Shown here: in pieces, positions 8,864 through 17,725 of the stretch
Layout of the letters: the number at the start of each line of letters is the position of its first letter
Numbering within the stretch: the first letter of the stretch is position 1
Assembly (NCBI GenBank): GCA_019636015.1
Contig: JAHBYJ010000001.1
Coordinates: 2,232,066-2,296,065, forward strand
DNA length: 64,000 nucleotides
Direction of reading: 5' to 3'
DNA from: Parvibaculaceae bacterium
GTDB lineage: Bacteria; Pseudomonadota; Alphaproteobacteria; Parvibaculales; Parvibaculaceae
Program-made: the position numbers and the translations under genes
Notes under the pieces: model-generated
The model's database searches: none
Seen by the model: only the letters and a program-made list of their open reading frames with translations
Told to the model about the DNA's origin: nothing

Positions 8864-9940
8864 ATGTTGGCGGAATCAGGCATCGTCCCGGCCCGGAAGC
8901 CTTCCCTCATGGGGCAGGCGCTCCTCGCCCTTCATCGCAGCGGCGCTTGCCGCCTTGCGCCGCGCTCCGTCGCGGGCGACGGCGTGATCTTCATGCTGCA
9001 CCGCGTCTGCCCCGATGACGGGCGTGCCTTCGCGCCGAACCGCATCCTCGAAATCACGCCTGCTTTTCTCGATGAAACCATCCGTCTCGTGAAGGAGCGC
9101 GGCTATCGCTGCCTGTCGCTCGATGAGGCGGTGAACCGCATCGAGGCGAGCGACCGGTCGGAACGCTTTGCCGTCTTCACACTCGACGACGGCTACCGGG
9201 ACAACCTCACGGATGCCCTTCCCGTCTTCGCCAGGCACGATGTGCCCTTCACCCTCTATCTCACCTCCGGCCTGCCGGACGGCACGGCCGAAATCTGGTG
9301 GGTCGTGCTCGAACGCATCATCGAAAAAGCGGATGAGATCGAAGCACGTCTACCGGATGGCAAAAGGACATTCCAGGCCCGGACCGTCGAGCAGAAATAC
9401 GCCGCCTGGAAAGGCCTCTACTGGCCGCTCAGAGAAATGCCCGAGCCGGATCTCCGCGCCGAAGTGCGCCGACTGGCCTCGATCCACGGCGTAAACATCG
9501 CCGCCATCACGCGCGAACTCGCCTTGAGCTGGGATGAGGTGCGCAAGCTCGCAGCCCATCCCCTCGCCAGTGTGGAAGCCCATACGGCCGCCCATTTCGC
9601 GCAGGCGCGGCTCTCTGCCCATGATGCACGTGTCGATATCGAAAGCGGTGTCGCCCGGATGGAAGCCGAACTCGGCTACCGGCCGCGCCATTTTTCCTAT
9701 CCCTATGGCGACCCGTCATCCGCCGGCGAGCGCGACTTTGCGCTGGCAGAGGCGCTCGGCTTCCGCTCCGCCACAACGACGCGCAAGGGCATGATCCACC
9801 CGGCTCATGCCAGACGGCTATGGAGCCTTCCGCGCCTTTCCCTCAATGGTGATTTTCAGGATCGCCGAATGCTCGATGCATTGCTGAGCGGGCTGCCCTT
9901 CGCCCTCGCCCGGCCGATCCGCTCGCTTGGCATCGACTGA
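8864..9940 (+). CDS. Polysaccharide deacetylase (NodB/CE4 family)
   Basis: 358 aa. The catalytic domain shows FTLDDGYRDN (residues 105-114, the TFDDG motif with Leu for Phe; Asp108/109) and SVEAHTAAHF with His240 and His244 as the H-x3-H metal pair. It ends with HFSYPYGDPS. An N-terminal HR segment, MLHRVCPDD, is common in members linked to exopolysaccharide loci. No clear signal peptide is present, so it may act on lipid-linked precursors at the cytoplasmic side. It is transcribed divergently from the acyltransferase-flippase operon across a 144-bp gap. Expected reaction: removal of N- or O-acetyl groups from sugar residues. Confidence 0.87.
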   Translation: MLAESGIVPARKPSLMGQALLALHRSGACRLAPRSVAGDGVIFMLHRVCPDDGRAFAPNRILEITPAFLDETIRLVKERGYRCLSLDEAVNRIEASDRSERFAVFTLDDGYRDNLTDALPVFARHDVPFTLYLTSGLPDGTAEIWWVVLERIIEKADEIEARLPDGKRTFQARTVEQKYAAWKGLYWPLREMPEPDLRAEVRRLASIHGVNIAAITRELALSWDEVRKLAAHPLASVEAHTAAHFAQARLSAHDARVDIESGVARMEAELGYRPRHFSYPYGDPSSAGERDFALAEALGFRSATTTRKGMIHPAHARRLWSLPRLSLNGDFQDRRMLDALLSGLPFALARPIRSLGID

Positions 9941-9943
9941 AGC

Positions 9944-10189
9944 CTATTGCTTCATCTGCTGCTTTCTGCGCCGCCGCCGTCCCCACCAGACTTCTATCCG
10001 CCGCCTCGTCCTGCGGACCGGGTGCAGGTCGACCGAAAGCACGAGCACACCGAGCGGCAGCATCCAGAAGCCCAGGACCGGAAGGAATCCGAAAACACCT
10101 CCAACGACCAGTACAAGCCCGACCATGATTCGAAGCAGCGGCGGGCCGGGTATATGTATCCTTCTGCTTCCGAATCGTACCGCCGCCAT
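9944..10189 (-). CDS. Small conserved inner-membrane protein, function unknown
   Basis: 81 aa. I start at ATG 10189 (GAGTGGA upstream) rather than a longer in-frame start. After RRIHIPGPPLLRI come one or two hydrophobic helices (IMVGLVLVVGGVFGFLPVLGFWMLPLGVLVLSVD, about residues 22-55), then a very basic tail (RRTRRRIEVWWGRRRRRKQ). The PGP-helix-FLPVLG-MLPLG layout is familiar from small alphaproteobacterial membrane proteins, but no function is known to me. It ends 3 nt from the convergent deacetylase gene, leaving no room for a separate terminator. Confidence 0.6.
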   Translation of the reverse strand: MAAVRFGSRRIHIPGPPLLRIMVGLVLVVGGVFGFLPVLGFWMLPLGVLVLSVDLHPVRRTRRRIEVWWGRRRRRKQQMKQ

Positions 10190-10350
10190 ATATGTCCACT
10201 CGTCCGACGCGCCCCAGACCCGCACTGTAGGCCCCGCGCAGATAGTGTGGAAAGGTGGCGACAGCAAGACATTTGGGCTGGCAAGGGCCCGATCTCTTTG
10301 CTATACGCAGCCCTCATCGGTGCGCGCCAAACGGGTGCCTGCCGACCTGC

Positions 10351-10425
10351 TCCCCGGTAGCTCAGTGGTAGAGCAACCGGCTGTTAACCGGTTGGTCGCT
10401 GGTTCGAATCCGGCCCGGGGAGCCA
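10351..10425 (+). tRNA. tRNA-Asn (GTT)
   Basis: Complete cloverleaf: acceptor TCCCCGG pairs with CCGGGGA, D arm GCTC/GAGC, anticodon stem ACCGG/CCGGT around loop CTGTTAA (anticodon GTT), T arm GCTGG/CCGGC with TTCGAAT. Discriminator G is followed by an encoded CCA at 10423-10425. Confidence 0.97.
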
Positions 10426-10604
10426 TTTTCTCCTTATTTCGCCATTGCACACCGGCGCATCCGCTCAAAGCGGCTGTCCGGGCCGTTTTTGCCTGCCGCC
10501 GTCCTGAACCGCCTCTCCCCCCGCCGCGTACCGGAAAGACTGGGCTCGGAACATTTCCTGCCTATACTTGTTCTGAGACCACGAAAGGGAGGAGGCCGGA
10601 GGCG

Positions 10605-11861
10605 ATGAACCACCAGCTAGCCGCAACCAATCGCGACTTGGGGGGTGTTGTCACCGTCACCCCGGAAAACGTCTCCAAGATCGGCGGCATTCCCCGCCTG
10701 GCGAAGCTCGTCTTCAGGACCCTTGCGCGCGTCCGCCACGGCTCCATGACCGTGACCCTGCCCGACGGCCGCCGCCTGCTCTTTCGCGGTACGGAGCCGG
10801 GCGAAGATGCGGAAATCATCATCCGCGACTATGGTCTCACCCGGCGCTTCTTTGCCGGCGGGGATCTCGGCGCGGCCGAGGCCTTTCTCGACGGCATGTG
10901 GGACAGCCCCAATGTCACCGCCTTCCTGCAATTCTTCATCCGCAACAAGGATGCGTTACAGGACAAGCTGACCGGGATGCCCGCCGTCCGCTTCCTGTCG
11001 CGACTCGGCCACCTGATGCGCCGCAACTCGAAGAGCGGCTCGAAGCGCAACATCGAATACCACTACGACCTCGGCAACCGCTTCTATGACCGCTGGCTCG
11101 ATCCGACGATGACCTATTCCTCGGCGCTCTTCGAGCATCCGGACCAGGAACTCTCCGAAGCCCAGACCAACAAGTACCGCACGCTTGCCCGCAATATGGA
11201 TCTCAAGCCCGAGCATCACCTGCTCGAAATCGGCAGCGGCTGGGGCGGTTTCGCCGAGTTCGCGGCAAGCGAGATCGGCTGCCGCGTCACCGGCATCACG
11301 ATCAGCAAGGAGCAGCTCGCCTTCGCGCGTGAGCGCATGGAAAAGAAGCAGCTCTCGCACAAGGTCGATATCCGCTATCAGGACTATCGCGACGTCGAGG
11401 ATAAATTCGACCGCATCGCCTCCATCGAAATGTTCGAGGCGGTCGGCGAACAATACTGGCCCACTTATTTCGGCAAGGTCCGCGATTGCCTGAAGCCCGG
11501 CGGCAGGGCGGGGCTGCAGATCATCACCATTGCCGAGAGCTCTTTCGATTCCTATCGCAAGCGCGCCGATTTCATCCAGCGCTACATCTTTCCAGGCGGA
11601 ATGTTGCCCTCGCCCTCGGCGCTGCGCCAGCAGGTGTCGCAGGCTGGCCTCTCTTGGGCGGGCAATCTCGAATTCGGCCTCGATTACGCCGAAACACTGA
11701 AGCAGTGGCGCGACCGCTTCCGCGTGGCATGGCCTGAAATCCGCCATCAAGGATTCGACGAACGCTTCCGCCGGATGTGGGAATATTATCTGTCCTATTG
11801 CGAAGCCGGGTTCCGCGCCGGAAATATAGACGTCACTCAGGTAACGCTGGCGCGCGCCTGA
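10605..11861 (+). CDS. cfa: Cyclopropane-fatty-acyl-phospholipid synthase family methyltransferase
   Basis: 418 aa. Start ATG 10605 follows GGAGG; the open frame runs back through the tRNA but that part is not coding. Family signatures: HYDLGNRFYDRWLDPTMTYS before the catalytic core, SAM-binding LLEIGSGWGGFAEFA, the Tyr/Asp-rich YQDYRD segment, and SIEMFEAVGEQYW (active-site Glu region). It transfers a methylene/methyl group from SAM to cis double bonds of membrane phospholipids. In alphaproteobacteria several Cfa paralogues occur, so cyclopropanation itself is probable but not proven. Its last 25 nt overlap the 3' end of the convergent recQ. Confidence 0.9.
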   Translation: MNHQLAATNRDLGGVVTVTPENVSKIGGIPRLAKLVFRTLARVRHGSMTVTLPDGRRLLFRGTEPGEDAEIIIRDYGLTRRFFAGGDLGAAEAFLDGMWDSPNVTAFLQFFIRNKDALQDKLTGMPAVRFLSRLGHLMRRNSKSGSKRNIEYHYDLGNRFYDRWLDPTMTYSSALFEHPDQELSEAQTNKYRTLARNMDLKPEHHLLEIGSGWGGFAEFAASEIGCRVTGITISKEQLAFARERMEKKQLSHKVDIRYQDYRDVEDKFDRIASIEMFEAVGEQYWPTYFGKVRDCLKPGGRAGLQIITIAESSFDSYRKRADFIQRYIFPGGMLPSPSALRQQVSQAGLSWAGNLEFGLDYAETLKQWRDRFRVAWPEIRHQGFDERFRRMWEYYLSYCEAGFRAGNIDVTQVTLARA

Positions 11862-13657
11862 CCGGCATCTTCGCAGATCACGGAAAGAAACGCCCTTCCA
11901 TAACGCGCGATCTTGGCGCCGCCGATACCGGGAATATCGGCGAGCGCCGCTTCGCTCGCAGGACGGCGCCGCGTCATCTCGCGAAGCGTTGTGTCGTGGA
12001 AGATCACATAGGGCGGCACGCCCTGCTCCTTCGCGAGCCGCAGGCGCTCGGCGCGCAGTGCCTGGAACAGCGCCTCGTCCTCTGGTGAAGCCCAGACATC
12101 CGCCTCCGTAGCCGCTCCACGCCGCCTGCTGGAACGCATGGGATCGCGGCGCAGTTCGACCGTCTGTTCGCCGCGCAGCACGGGCCGCGCTTCCTCTTCA
12201 AGCGTCAGCGCGCTGTAGCCCGCATGATCGACGGCAATGATGCCGCGCGCCGCAAGCTGCCGGAAGACCGACTGCCAGCCCTTCCGGTCGAGTTCGCGGC
12301 CGATGCCGAATGTCGGCAACTCATGATGCCGCCCGCGCTCCACCTTCTCCGTCATATTGCCGAGCAGCACATCGATGATGTGCCCCGCGCCATAACGTTG
12401 CCCGGTCCGATAGATCGCGGACAGTGCCTTCCGCGCAGCCTCTGTCCCGTCCCAGAGTTCCGCCGGCTCGATGCAGGTGTCGCAATTGCCGCACTCGCCG
12501 CCATGCGCTTCGCCGAAATGCGCGAGAAGCGCCTGCCGCCGGCAAGCCACAGTCTCGCAAATGCCGAGCAAAGCATCGAGCTTCATCCGTTCGACGCGCT
12601 TCACATCGTCGGGGGACGCGCCTTCGTCGATCATCCGGCGGCGAAGCGCGGCATCGCCCATGCCATGGATCATCCAGGCCGCAGCCGGCAGCCCGTCACG
12701 CCCCGCCCGCCCCGTCTCCTGATAATAGGCCTCGACGCTCGATGGCAGATCGAGATGCGCCACGAAACGCACATCCGGCTTGTCGATCCCCATGCCGAAG
12801 GCGATGGTGGCCACAAGCACCACGCCGTCTTCCTTGATGAAAGCATCCTGGTTCGCGTCGCGCACCTCACGGTCAAGCCCGGCATGATAGGGCAACGCCG
12901 CAAAGCCTTCCCCGGCCAGCCAGTCCGCCGTCTCCTCCACCTTTTTCCGGCTCAGGCAATACACGATACCGCTCTCGCCCTTCCGCCTTTGCAGGAAATC
13001 GCGCAACTGCCGCCGCGCATTTTCCTTCCGCGCAATCGTGTAGGAAATATTCGGCCTGTCGAAACTCGCGGAGAACACCTGTGCATCGTCAAGCTGCAGC
13101 CGGTGAATGAGATCGTCGCGCGTCTGCGGATCGGCGGTCGCCGTCAGCGCCAGGCGCGGCACACCCGGAAACCGGTCCTTCAGCGCGGCAAGCTGCAGAT
13201 ATTCCGGCCGGAAATCATGGCCCCACTGACTGACGCAATGCGCTTCGTCGATAGCGAAGAGTGCGACCGGCTGCCGCGACAGGAATTCGGTGAAACCGCC
13301 ACTTGCCAGCCGCTCCGGCGTCACATAGAGGAGATCGAGTTCGCCTGCCGCCAGTTCCTCGCGCACCCGGCGCGTTTCCTCCGGCGTCAGCGCCGAATGA
13401 AGCGCCGCCGCCTTCACGCCCGACTGCCGGAGCGCCTCCACCTGGTCGCGCATCAGCGCAATGAGCGGCGACACGACCACGCCGACGCCCTCGCGACAGA
13501 TTGCCGGTATCTGGTAGCAAAGCGACTTCCCCGCCCCCGTCGGCAGCAGCACGACGGCATCGCCGCCCAGCAAAACATGCTGCACGATCTCCGCCTGCTG
13601 ACCGCGGAAGGAGGGAAGACCGAACACCTCCTTCAGAACCGCATCAGCTTCGGGCAT
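11837..13657 (-). CDS. recQ: ATP-dependent DNA helicase RecQ
   Basis: 606 aa, full length. Helicase motifs in order: Q-motif region FGLPSFRGQQ, motif I LLPTGAGKSLCY, DEAH in AIDEAHCVSQWGHDFRPEY (with the RecQ aromatic-rich loop), motif III TATADP, motif V/VI GMGIDKPDVRFV and QETGRAGRDG. A zinc site follows (C in ICETVAC, then GGECGNCDTC), then a winged-helix RQC region and a C-terminal HRDC domain (EDEALFQALRAERL to IPGIGGAKIARYG). It unwinds DNA 3' to 5' in recombination repair. It stands alone on its strand and overlaps cfa tail to tail. Confidence 0.97.
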   Translation of the reverse strand: MPEADAVLKEVFGLPSFRGQQAEIVQHVLLGGDAVVLLPTGAGKSLCYQIPAICREGVGVVVSPLIALMRDQVEALRQSGVKAAALHSALTPEETRRVREELAAGELDLLYVTPERLASGGFTEFLSRQPVALFAIDEAHCVSQWGHDFRPEYLQLAALKDRFPGVPRLALTATADPQTRDDLIHRLQLDDAQVFSASFDRPNISYTIARKENARRQLRDFLQRRKGESGIVYCLSRKKVEETADWLAGEGFAALPYHAGLDREVRDANQDAFIKEDGVVLVATIAFGMGIDKPDVRFVAHLDLPSSVEAYYQETGRAGRDGLPAAAWMIHGMGDAALRRRMIDEGASPDDVKRVERMKLDALLGICETVACRRQALLAHFGEAHGGECGNCDTCIEPAELWDGTEAARKALSAIYRTGQRYGAGHIIDVLLGNMTEKVERGRHHELPTFGIGRELDRKGWQSVFRQLAARGIIAVDHAGYSALTLEEEARPVLRGEQTVELRRDPMRSSRRRGAATEADVWASPEDEALFQALRAERLRLAKEQGVPPYVIFHDTTLREMTRRRPASEAALADIPGIGGAKIARYGRAFLSVICEDAGQARASVT

Positions 13658-13797
13658 CGTTTCACTTTCCGGGTTTCGCGCGGGAGCGACTCACTGGCGC
13701 GCCTGCTAAAACTACCATCCGGAGCAGCCCGAAAAACCCTAAACGCTCGTCTCGACTGCTGCCTCGTTGTACCGCCCCACTGTCAGCCGGAGCCCTT

Positions 13798-14412
13798 ATG
13801 GAACCCCGCCTTGTCCCGATACCGCGCAGCCTTGCCGATATCGATCTGAAGACGCGCGAGATTATCGGCCGCGGCTGGGGTCGCATCGAACGCTTCATTT
13901 TCCGCCACAAGCGCTTCGATGGCGGCTGGTCGGAAGAGGTTACGCGCGACGTCTACACCATCGCCGAAGTCGTGAACGTACTGCCCTGGGACCCAAAGCT
14001 CGGGGCCGTCGCGCTGATCGAGCAGTTCCGCACCTGCGGTCTCGTCTGGGGCGAGGCGACCTGGCTTTTCGAGGCAGTGGCCGGCATCCGCGAGGAAGGC
14101 GAGGCACCCGAAGATGTCGCACGCCGCGAGGCGGAGGAAGAAGCCGGCTGCCGGATCGAGCGCCTCCACCCTGTTTCCACCGTCTGGTCTTCCCCCGGCG
14201 GCTATGGCGAGCGGGCCTCGCTCTTCATCGGCGAGGCGGACCTTTCCGCCGTCGGCGGGATCCACGGCCTCGCCCATGAGCATGAGGATATCCGCGCCGT
14301 CGTCGTGCCGCTTAATGAAGCCCATGCCGCGACAAAAGACGGCCGTATCACAGATGCAAAGACAATCCTGTTAGTTCAATGGCTTATGCTGAACCGCGCA
14401 GAAATCGCCTGA
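13798..14412 (+). CDS. Nudix hydrolase, ADP-ribose pyrophosphatase-like
   Basis: 204 aa from ATG 13798 (GCCGGAG upstream). A textbook Nudix box runs from Gly96 (GIREEGE, then seven residues, then REAEEEAGC). Upstream VVNVLPWDPKLGAVALIEQFR and FEAVAG are typical of ADP-ribose/ADP-sugar pyrophosphatases (NudF/TrgB type). It probably cleaves ADP-ribose or a nucleoside diphosphate sugar in the cytoplasm; exact substrate preference cannot be told. It precedes a cysteine synthase gene by about 100 bp on the same strand. Confidence 0.9.
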   Translation: MEPRLVPIPRSLADIDLKTREIIGRGWGRIERFIFRHKRFDGGWSEEVTRDVYTIAEVVNVLPWDPKLGAVALIEQFRTCGLVWGEATWLFEAVAGIREEGEAPEDVARREAEEEAGCRIERLHPVSTVWSSPGGYGERASLFIGEADLSAVGGIHGLAHEHEDIRAVVVPLNEAHAATKDGRITDAKTILLVQWLMLNRAEIA

Positions 14413-14518
14413 AGCGGAAAATCGCGGGCGCGCCTTGAACCGGCACGCCCCCCTCCGTATGTTCCATCTCGCCAGACCGGCCGGTCTGGCTCCGCCTCAC
14501 AAGACAGAAACGACGCCC

Positions 14519-15517
14519 ATGGATATCAAGAACGGCCTCGTCGACTCGATCGGCAACACCCCCATGATTCGCCTGAAGCGCGCCTCCGAGGAAACGGGCT
14601 GCGAGATTCTGGGCAAGGCGGAGTTTCTGAACCCCGGCCAATCCGTGAAGGACCGCGCCGCGCTCTACATCATCAATGACGCGGTGAAGCGCGGCGCGCT
14701 GAAGCCGGGCGGCGTCATCGTCGAAGGCACGGCGGGCAATACAGGCATCGGCCTCGCCCTTGTCGGCAATGCGCTCGGCTTCCGCTCCGTGATCGTCATC
14801 CCGGAAACCCAGTCGCAGGAAAAGAAGGACATGCTCCGCCTTTGCGGCGCGGAGCTGATCGAGGTGCCGGCCGTTCCCTACAAGGACCCGAACAACTACG
14901 TGAAATATTCAGGTCGCCTGGCAGATGAACTCGCGGCCAAGGAGCCGAACGGCGCCATCTGGGCAAACCAGTTCGACAATGTCGCAAACCGCCAGGCCCA
15001 TATAGAAACCACCGGCCCTGAAATCTGGAAACAGACGGACGGCAAGGTGGACGGTTTCATCTGCGCGGTCGGCACGGGCGGCACGCTCGCCGGCACCGGC
15101 ATGGCGCTGAAGGAGCGCAACAAAAACGTACAGATCGGCCTCGCTGACCCGATGGGCGCCGCGCTCTACCATTACTACAAGCATGGTGAGCTGAAGGCGG
15201 AGGGCACCTCGATCACCGAAGGCATCGGCCAGGGCCGTATCACCGCAAACCTGGAAGATGCGCCGATCGATCAGGCCTATCAGATTCCGGACGAGGAGGC
15301 GCTGCCCATCGTCTTCGATCTGTTGAAGCATGAAGGCCTCTGCCTCGGCGGCTCGAGCGGCATCAACATAGCGGGCGCCATCCGCCTTGCGAAGGAAATG
15401 GGCCCTGGTCACACCATCGTCACCGTGCTCTGCGATTACGGCACGCGCTATCAGAGCAAGATGTTCAATCCCGCCTTCCTGCGCGAGAAGAACCTGCCGG
15501 CGCCGGACTGGCTCTGA
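14519..15517 (+). CDS. cysK: Cysteine synthase A-type PLP enzyme
   Basis: 332 aa from ATG 14519; a more upstream ATG (14435) would add a 28-residue leader unlike the family. PLP lysine is Lys44 in LNPGQSVKDR, and the phosphate-binding loop is TAGNTG (71-76), as in a long alphaproteobacterial cysteine synthase group. GTGGTLAGTG and the C-terminal GGSSGIN fit fold type II. It makes L-cysteine from O-acetylserine and sulfide, although members of this group can also act on related beta-substituted amino acids. The sulfurtransferase gene follows 22 nt downstream, suggesting a sulfur-handling operon. Confidence 0.88.
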   Translation: MDIKNGLVDSIGNTPMIRLKRASEETGCEILGKAEFLNPGQSVKDRAALYIINDAVKRGALKPGGVIVEGTAGNTGIGLALVGNALGFRSVIVIPETQSQEKKDMLRLCGAELIEVPAVPYKDPNNYVKYSGRLADELAAKEPNGAIWANQFDNVANRQAHIETTGPEIWKQTDGKVDGFICAVGTGGTLAGTGMALKERNKNVQIGLADPMGAALYHYYKHGELKAEGTSITEGIGQGRITANLEDAPIDQAYQIPDEEALPIVFDLLKHEGLCLGGSSGINIAGAIRLAKEMGPGHTIVTVLCDYGTRYQSKMFNPAFLREKNLPAPDWL

Positions 15518-15539
15518 TTGACCGCGAGGACTCCTAAAG

Positions 15540-16385
15540 ATGCCGCAGCCCGCTTCTCCGCTTGTAACGACCGAATGGCTGGCCGCGCATCTCGATGCGC
15601 CGGATATCCGCATCGTCGATGCCTCCTGGTATCTGCCCCAGATGCAGCGCGACGCGAAGGCGGAATATGCGGCAGCGCATATTCCCGGCGCCGTTTTCTT
15701 CGACATCGACGAGATTTGCGATCTCGACAGCCCCTATCCGCATATGCTGCCGAGCCCGGAGAAATTCTCCTCCCGCGTCCGCGCATTGGGTCTCGGCGAT
15801 GGCAACCGCATTGTCGTTTATGACGGCGCCGGGCTCTTCAGCGCCGCCCGCGTCTGGTGGATGTTCCGCGTCATGGGCCATGAGGATGTAGTGGTGCTCG
15901 ACGGCGGGCTTAAGAAATGGAAAGCGGAAGCCCGCCCCATGGATGACCGCACCCCGCGCCATACCGCCCGCCACTTCACCGCCCGCCGCAATACCGGCCT
16001 CATCCGCGACCGTGAGGCCATGCTCCACAACATCGACACCTGCACCGAACAGGTGCTCGACGCGCGCAGTGCCGGACGCTTCAGGGGCACGGAGCCCGAA
16101 CCGCGTGCGGGCCTGCGCGGGGGCCACATCCCTGGCAGTTTCAATCTGCCGGCCAGTGAACTCGTCGCCGCCGACGGCACGATGAAGAAACCGGAAGAAC
16201 TGAAAGCCCTGTTCGAAAAGGCAGGCGTCGACGTCGCCCGCCCCGTCGTCACGACCTGCGGCTCCGGCGTCACCGCCTCGATCCTCGCCCTCGGCCTTGC
16301 CGTTCTCGGCAAGCCGCAGGTGCCGGTCTATGATGGCTCATGGGCCGAATGGGGCTCCATTCGGGAGCTTCCCGCAGAAACCTGA
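15540..16385 (+). CDS. sseA: 3-mercaptopyruvate sulfurtransferase (two-rhodanese)
   Basis: 281 aa, preceded by GAGGA. Two rhodanese domains: N-terminal (about 8-125, IRIVDASWYLP, HIPGAVFFDID) and C-terminal catalytic (about 155-280) with Cys240 in CGSGVTA. The GSG after the cysteine, rather than the charged rhodanese loop, is the mercaptopyruvate sulfurtransferase signature. GGHIPGSFNLP is also typical. It moves sulfane sulfur from 3-mercaptopyruvate to thiols or cyanide. It lies between cysK and a GNAT gene. Confidence 0.92.
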   Translation: MPQPASPLVTTEWLAAHLDAPDIRIVDASWYLPQMQRDAKAEYAAAHIPGAVFFDIDEICDLDSPYPHMLPSPEKFSSRVRALGLGDGNRIVVYDGAGLFSAARVWWMFRVMGHEDVVVLDGGLKKWKAEARPMDDRTPRHTARHFTARRNTGLIRDREAMLHNIDTCTEQVLDARSAGRFRGTEPEPRAGLRGGHIPGSFNLPASELVAADGTMKKPEELKALFEKAGVDVARPVVTTCGSGVTASILALGLAVLGKPQVPVYDGSWAEWGSIRELPAET

Positions 16386-16412
16386 AAAGGCCTGAGAAGC
16401 GCCAAGACCGGC

Positions 16413-16931
16413 ATGGGCAGGAAACACAAAACCACCGTCACGCATCTCGAAATGCTGGCCGAGCCGCGCCTGCCCCCCTGCCCGCGCCCGCTGGGCAAAT
16501 ATGCGCTGATGCGCGCCGAGAACCCGCCCGTCCATTTCTACCGCTATCTCTATGACGCAGTCGGCCGCGATTATGTCTGGGTGAACCGCAAACGCCTTTC
16601 CGATCAGGCGCTCGCCGATATCATCCAGCATCCGGAAGTCGCCATCTATGTTCTCTATTGCGGCGGCGTTCCTGCTGGCTACTTCGAACTCGATTTCCGC
16701 TCCATGCCGCGCGCCGAGATTTCATTTCTGGGCTTGATGCCGGAACATATCGGCTCCGGCCTCGGCAGCTTCATGTTGCGGGAAGCGATCCTGACCGCCT
16801 GGGGCCACGGCCCTGAACGCCTCATCATCCAGACCTGCACGCTGGACCACCCCCGCGCGCTCCCCCTTTACCAGCGCATGGGCTTCACGCCCTATGCCCA
16901 GGAAGAAGCGGTACTAGAAGAGGTGGATTGA
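16413..16931 (+). CDS. GNAT-family N-acetyltransferase
   Basis: 172 aa. GNAT landmarks: VAIYVLYCGGVPAGYFELDF (strands 3-4), LGLMPEHIGSGLGSFMLREAI (acetyl-CoA-binding motif A, here HIGSGLGS) and HPRALPLYQRMGFTPY (the usual late motif). An N-terminal TVTHLEM and RAENPPVHFYRYLYDAVG are shared with a group found next to sulfur amino-acid genes. The acyl acceptor is unknown. It ends 11 nt from the convergent ABC transporter ATPase gene. Confidence 0.85.
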   Translation: MGRKHKTTVTHLEMLAEPRLPPCPRPLGKYALMRAENPPVHFYRYLYDAVGRDYVWVNRKRLSDQALADIIQHPEVAIYVLYCGGVPAGYFELDFRSMPRAEISFLGLMPEHIGSGLGSFMLREAILTAWGHGPERLIIQTCTLDHPRALPLYQRMGFTPYAQEEAVLEEVD

Positions 16932-16942
16932 GGCTGACCCCG

Positions 16943-17716
16943 TTAGTGCGCGAGAACCTGCGCAAGAAACTCCTTCGTCCGCGCATTTTTTGGCGCACTG
17001 AAGAATTCCTGCGGCGGCGCCTCTTCGATGATTTCGCCGGCATCCATGAAAACGACGCGGTTCGCCACTTCCCGCGCGAAGCCCATTTCATGGGTTACGC
17101 AGAGCATGGTCATGCCCTCCTGTGCGAGCTCCACCATCACGTCCAGCACTTCCTTGATCATTTCCGGATCGAGCGCCGAGGTCGGCTCGTCGAACAACAT
17201 GACCTTCGGATTCATGCAGAGGGCGCGGGCAATCGCGACGCGCTGCTGCTGTCCGCCTGAAAGCTGGCCGGGATACTTCGAGGCCTGCTCGGGAATCCGT
17301 ACACGCTCCAGAAACTTCATCGCGAGATCCCGCGCTTCCTTCTCAGGCATCTTGCGCACCCAGAGCGGCGCCAGCGTGCAGTTTTCCAGCACCGTCATGT
17401 GCGGAAACAGGTTGAACTGCTGGAACACCATGCCGACTTCGCGCCGCACCTCGTCGATCCGTTTGAGATCTTCGGTAAGTTCGATCCCGTCAATGACGAT
17501 GCTTCCTTCGTCATGCGGCTCAAGATGATTGATGCAGCGGATCAGCGTGGACTTGCCGGATCCGGAGGGCCCCGCGATCACGATGCGCTCGCCTTCCTGC
17601 ACGGTAAGGTCGATATCCTTGAGCACGTGGAAATCGCCGAACCACTTGTTCACGCCCCGCATTTCGATCATCGCCTTGTCGGAAACCTTGAGGCGTTTCC
17701 CGTTGCCGTCTGACAT
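16943..17716 (-). CDS. aapP: General L-amino-acid ABC transporter ATPase
   Basis: 257 aa from ATG 17716 with AGGAG upstream. All ABC motifs are present: Walker [11 protein letters not shown]-loop [10 protein letters not shown], signature [15 protein letters not shown], Walker [15 protein letters not shown], switch His in VTHEMGF. The N-terminal [20 protein letters not shown] is characteristic of polar amino-acid importers. Last gene of a four-gene operon with aapM 9 nt upstream. It energises uptake of a broad range of L-amino acids across the inner membrane. Confidence 0.94.
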   Translation of the reverse strand: MSDGNGKRLKVSDKAMIEMRGVNKWFGDFHVLKDIDLTVQEGERIVIAGPSGSGKSTLIRCINHLEPHDEGSIVIDGIELTEDLKRIDEVRREVGMVFQQFNLFPHMTVLENCTLAPLWVRKMPEKEARDLAMKFLERVRIPEQASKYPGQLSGGQQQRVAIARALCMNPKVMLFDEPTSALDPEMIKEVLDVMVELAQEGMTMLCVTHEMGFAREVANRVVFMDAGEIIEEAPPQEFFSAPKNARTKEFLAQVLAH

Positions 17717-17725
17717 GGTTATCTC

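Noticed and set aside
10243..10350. Promoter for tRNA-Asn using TTGGGC and TATACG
   Set aside because: The spacing is 23 nt, outside the usual range, and no better pair of hexamers was found.
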